From the NCBI GenBank assembly GCA_030431255.1, contig JAUIJL010000032.1, positions 1-64,000 of the forward strand: a stretch of 64,000 nt of DNA, in the 5' to 3' direction. The notes under the pieces were generated by a model. That model saw only the letters and a list, made by a program, of their open reading frames with translations, ran no database searches and had not been told where the DNA came from. Shown piece after piece: positions 60,681 to 64,000 of this stretch. How positions within the stretch are numbered: the first letter of the stretch is position 1; every line of letters starts with the position of its first letter. This DNA comes from Thermoanaerobaculia bacterium. GTDB lineage: Bacteria > Acidobacteriota > Thermoanaerobaculia > Multivoradales > J023. A program made the position numbers and the translations under genes.

Positions 60681-63600
60681 AACACCTTGTCTTCAGTATC
60701 AATATTCTTCTTGTTCTTGCATCTCTAGCATCTCCTTCATTCGCCGGTTACACCTCCGACCGTACCTGGACGACCGCTGGCACCGACTCAGGTGGCGCTT
60801 CGTCGTCGGTGCTTCGACTTGAAATCACGTCGATCAGCAATTCGAGCAATAACGTGACGTTCCGGGTTTCCAAGAAGGACGGCTCTGCGTTCTCGACTTC
60901 CGGGGTTCTGAGCATCCGACTCGGCAGCGGCAGCGGAACCACCATAGCTTCATCGAGCATTTCGGCAGGAAGCTCCTATCGCTCTTTTAATGTTTACATG
61001 CCGAGCTATGTGACAGGAACCGAGCGTGGTTACTTCTACGGACGGTATTACACCTCTTCTAATGGTTTCTGGAGCTACGCCGGGCCTATTCAGGTCTGGG
61101 CGCCGTCATTATCCACACCGTCGGCAAGCCACAGCAATGTCGGCACCTCCTCAGCGACCCTCAGCTGGGGCTCGATTACAGGGGCGACGTCGTACCGCTA
61201 TCAAGTCACCACCTCGACGAGCTTCAGCACCAATAGCGATGGGACCACTTGCTACAACTGTGTGGTCAACAGCACCACATCTTCTACTTCTCGTTCTCTG
61301 AGTGGTCTTCAATCGTCGACGACCTATCGATATCGGGTCAGGGCGGGCAACGCGACCACGGGGCAAGGCTCATATTGGTCGTCGATTCGCTCATTCACCA
61401 CCAGTGGTCCGTCCGTAAGCTCGGTTAGCCCTTCCACAGCGACCCTAGGGCAGTCGACGTCGTTCACGGTCTACGGTAGCAATCTGACATCGGGGATGGG
61501 CTTTTGGATCGCTGATTGCTCCGGCGTCACTGAGCTCTCGGGCGGCACCTCGACCCGGCGCTACTTCAGGTGTGCTCCCAGCTATTCGACCGGTTCTAAG
61601 TCCGGAACGGTGAAAACTTCACCCGGAGGTACGACTCTTCACAACTTTAGCGTTCAGGTTTCCTCGCCCTCGCCGACGGTCAGCTCGGTGACCCCGTCTA
61701 CGGCAACACTAGGTCAGTTGACCACCTTCACCATCAACGGCAGCAATCTGACATCCGGCATGGGTTTTTGGATCGCTGATTGTTCTGGAGTGACCGAGCT
61801 TTCGGGCGGAACTTCGACTCGACAGTATTTTCGTTGTACCCCTAGTTATTCTGCCGGTAGCAAGTCCGGTACGGTGAAGACGACTCCAGGTGGGACGACA
61901 CTCCACAACTTCAGCGTTCAGGTGTCTGCTCCAGCGCCGACCGTGAGCTCGGTGAGCCCTTCCACAGCCACGCTAGGGCAGCTGACCACTTTTACGATAC
62001 ATGGCAGCAACTTGACATCCGGCATGGGTTTCTGGATCGCCAACTGCGATGGGCTTACGGAGCTTGGCGGCGGATCGGCGAGTCAGCGCTATTTCCGTTG
62101 CACGCCGAGATGGCATTTGGGCTCCATGGACGGCGTGGTGCGGGATGAGCCCGACGGCACGTTGTTGCGGGAGTTTACGGTTCAGGTGACCACGGACATC
62201 GTTGTACACGAGGTGGTCCCTGAGCGGGCGATGTTGAACACATCCACGGACTTCATCATTCGAGGTGAGGGCCTACCGGCGGGCATGGGATTTTGGATAG
62301 CCAATTGTTCCGGAGTGACCGAGTTGAGTGGTGGAACCAGCACGGAGCGCCGATTCCGCTGCACTCCTGGAGGCTCGACCGGCACCATGGATGGTGTGCT
62401 CAAAGATGAGCCGGACGGCGCTACCCTCTATCCGTTCTCGGTGTCGATCGTGCAACCGGCTACGGTGACCAATATTTGGCCGGTGCGAGCGGCTTTCGGT
62501 CTGGAAACTATTTTTACCATCCAAGGCTCCCAATTGCCGACGGATTTGGGCTTCTTTGTGGAACGTTGTGAGGGTGTTGACGAGGTGCCTGGCGGTCATT
62601 CTGGAGAGCGCTTCTTCAGCTGTGTTCCTTCGTATCAACTCGGATCTCAAACCGGTGTGGTGAAGATCGCTCCGGATGGAACGCCGCTTAGAAACTTCGA
62701 TGTGGAGGTAGTGAATGCGCCAACGGTCTCCGACCTTCAGCCATTGACTGCGCTTTTGGATCAACCCACCACGTTTACTGTTTCTGGTAGCGGCTTGCTC
62801 GACGCCATGGCGTTTTGGATCGCATATTGCGAAAACGTGGTGGAGCTCAGCGGTGGAACCTCGACCCAGCGACAGTTCAGGTGCACGCCTCGCCTGGAAA
62901 CGGGTCCTCAAGATGGTGTGCTCAAGCTGGCGGAAAAGGGAAATGAGCTGTGGACCTTCCAGGTAGAGGTGACCGAGGTTTCTGAGCCCGCGGTCACGAG
63001 TGTCTCGCCGTCGTCGGCCACGATCGATGAGCCCACTACGTTTACGATTGCCGGCAGCGATCTGCCCGTCGGATTGGACTTCACGCTGAGCCAATGCGAG
63101 AGCCCGACCGAGCTATCTGGCAGCTCCACCTCGCGGCGGTTCCGCTGTACCCCGAGGGAAGTGGGACCCATGGCCGGCACTGTCCTGACAGCGGATGACG
63201 ATCTATTGCACAGCTTTACGGTCAACGTCACCACGCCAAGCGGTGTGATCTATCCTGATGTTTCTGATTGGGCCCAGGGTGCCGCAGACTATCTGGTTCA
63301 GCATGGCATTGTGGTGGATCCAGGTGACCACCATTTGCGTGGTCAAGTGCCCGCCAATCGGGCCGAGGTCGCTACCTTGCTTTATCGAGCATTGGGTGGC
63401 GGGCAGGGTGCCGCGGATGCCACCTTTGAGGCGTGGTACGGCGGTGTGCCGGCTCCACACTTTGCCGATGTAGCGGATCCTGCCGTGTGGTATTTCCGCC
63501 CGGCCACATTCTTGGGCAGTCTCGATTTTGAAGATGGAATTGCCGTTTTCGATCCAGACAGCTGTGTGTTCCGTCCCGGTGATCAGCTGGACCGGAGCTG

Positions 63601-64000
63601 GACGACTAAAGCTCTGCTTTCGACGTGGGATCGGCCACCCCTGGGTTCTTTCGGTGGAGTCGACCGTTTCGATGACGTTCCCACCACCCATCCGGCTGCC
63701 GGTTGGATTTACGGCGCACAGCAATTGGGTCTTGTGGGAGGTAACGATACCTATCGACCGGACGAGTCGGTAAACCGCGAGGACCTCTTCGTCATGTTGC
63801 ACCGGATTCTCGAGGCTTCGGCGAACTTGGAAGGCACGAACGTGCCGGCTCCGGTGCCGACAACCTCGGATTTTCTGAGAGCGAACGGATGTCGACGGAT
63901 CGGCCACGACTACGAGCAACCGGTGCTTCAGGGCGTAGAGATGCCCGAGGTGGAGGTTGTGACTTCCGGTTTGGCACAGGTGACTCTGGGTAACTTGGAG
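60677..64000 (+). CDS. Exported surface protein with FN3-like, seven TIG-like and SLH domains (partial)
   Basis: At least 1108 residues, open at the window end. Signal peptide FSINILLVLASLASPSFAG. An opening jelly-roll-like part is followed by an FN3-like domain (about 155-245, LSWGSITGATSYRYQV). Then come seven TIG/IPT-like repeats of about 88 residues, beginning near nt 61411, 61675, 61939, 62200, 62461, 62719 and 62989. Each opens with VSSVSPSTATLGQ-like sequence and includes MGFWIADCSGVTEL and RRYFRCTPSYS, a conserved Cys pair. Repeats 1-3 are nearly identical, so duplication is recent. Three SLH-like domains follow (nt 63244-63830: YPDVSDWAQGAADYLVQHG, HFADVADPAVWYF, RFDDVPTTHPAAGWI). 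GTG 60677 overlaps the previous stop by 4 bases (GTGA) after GGGAGG. Confidence 0.9.
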   Translation, partial: MKHLVFSINILLVLASLASPSFAGYTSDRTWTTAGTDSGGASSSVLRLEITSISNSSNNVTFRVSKKDGSAFSTSGVLSIRLGSGSGTTIASSSISAGSSYRSFNVYMPSYVTGTERGYFYGRYYTSSNGFWSYAGPIQVWAPSLSTPSASHSNVGTSSATLSWGSITGATSYRYQVTTSTSFSTNSDGTTCYNCVVNSTTSSTSRSLSGLQSSTTYRYRVRAGNATTGQGSYWSSIRSFTTSGPSVSSVSPSTATLGQSTSFTVYGSNLTSGMGFWIADCSGVTELSGGTSTRRYFRCAPSYSTGSKSGTVKTSPGGTTLHNFSVQVSSPSPTVSSVTPSTATLGQLTTFTINGSNLTSGMGFWIADCSGVTELSGGTSTRQYFRCTPSYSAGSKSGTVKTTPGGTTLHNFSVQVSAPAPTVSSVSPSTATLGQLTTFTIHGSNLTSGMGFWIANCDGLTELGGGSASQRYFRCTPRWHLGSMDGVVRDEPDGTLLREFTVQVTTDIVVHEVVPERAMLNTSTDFIIRGEGLPAGMGFWIANCSGVTELSGGTSTERRFRCTPGGSTGTMDGVLKDEPDGATLYPFSVSIVQPATVTNIWPVRAAFGLETIFTIQGSQLPTDLGFFVERCEGVDEVPGGHSGERFFSCVPSYQLGSQTGVVKIAPDGTPLRNFDVEVVNAPTVSDLQPLTALLDQPTTFTVSGSGLLDAMAFWIAYCENVVELSGGTSTQRQFRCTPRLETGPQDGVLKLAEKGNELWTFQVEVTEVSEPAVTSVSPSSATIDEPTTFTIAGSDLPVGLDFTLSQCESPTELSGSSTSRRFRCTPREVGPMAGTVLTADDDLLHSFTVNVTTPSGVIYPDVSDWAQGAADYLVQHGIVVDPGDHHLRGQVPANRAEVATLLYRALGGGQGAADATFEAWYGGVPAPHFADVADPAVWYFRPATFLGSLDFEDGIAVFDPDSCVFRPGDQLDRSWTTKALLSTWDRPPLGSFGGVDRFDDVPTTHPAAGWIYGAQQLGLVGGNDTYRPDESVNREDLFVMLHRILEASANLEGTNVPAPVPTTSDFLRANGCRRIGHDYEQPVLQGVEMPEVEVVTSGLAQVTLGNLE
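61411..62203 (+). repeat. 264-bp tandem repeats coding for TIG-like domains
   Basis: Repeats 1, 2 and 3 of the surface protein begin at about 61411, 61675 and 61939, exactly 264 bp (88 codons) apart, and agree closely base for base over long stretches. Later copies are more diverged. Unequal exchange between units would change the protein's length. Confidence 0.8.

Overview
The window looks like the chromosome of a Gram-negative, GC-rich bacterium, most probably an Acidobacteriota member (the Thermoanaerobaculia would be my guess). The reasons are two ADOP-type FtsX/MacB permeases (one with a PadR repressor), FHA-AAA+ regulators, a Ser/Thr kinase fused to a long helical-repeat tail, and many large exported proteins with short C-terminal tags. 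No rRNA or tRNA gene was seen, so the taxonomy is inference.

Layout. 1-2260: two transposons, an IS110-family element whose upstream non-coding DNA folds like a bridge-RNA region, and a single-domain IS200/REP-type Y1 transposase with hairpins. 2301-9180: minus-strand exported proteins (amidohydrolase, DsbA-like thioredoxin fused to a SurA-like region, M11-like metalloprotease, DUF4412-like protein). Several of their stop codons lie inside tandem repeats, including a 14-unit array at 6081-6484. 9231-14998: a sulfate-assimilation cluster read cysH, sat-cysC fusion, cobA, sulfite reductase. 15424-20017: a minus-strand gene train (FHA-AAA+ regulator, dusA, M19 dipeptidase) followed by a small unannotated gene for a 71-residue peptide with a Cys-rich tail and its own terminator.

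20085-36742: mixed housekeeping and envelope genes: a membrane protein overlapping a NahK-like kinase, a double TonB-C protein, a hydrolase, ADOP permease 1 with PadR and two matching operators, a His-rich Spy/CpxP-like protein with an OmpR/HK two-component system, a VOC protein, ADOP permease 2, a YeiH-type exporter divergent from an apparently leaderless LysR gene, and a CoxG-like protein.

36902-64000: a surface-protein region. It holds a small outer-membrane barrel, two paralogous 620-630-residue secreted proteins with poly-Gly linkers, a DinB protein, a 2981-residue exported protein (beta-helix, Kelch, Ig-like, gingipain-like C25 peptidase, C-terminal tag), a kinase plus FHA-AAA+ regulator operon, and a divergent four-gene operon of exported proteins, two of which carry S-layer homology domains.

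The strongest new signal is regulatory. Four sites with the exact GG-N10-GC geometry of sigma-54 promoters (10 or 11 of 12 consensus bases) sit upstream of four of the exported-protein units in 36.9-57 kb, on the same strand. Between two of them lies the kinase/FHA-AAA+ pair, a class of protein that activates sigma-54 RNA polymerase. I infer a sigma-54 regulon for cell-surface proteins. Two of the four leaders are long and structured, and one carries a complete intrinsic terminator ahead of the first gene.
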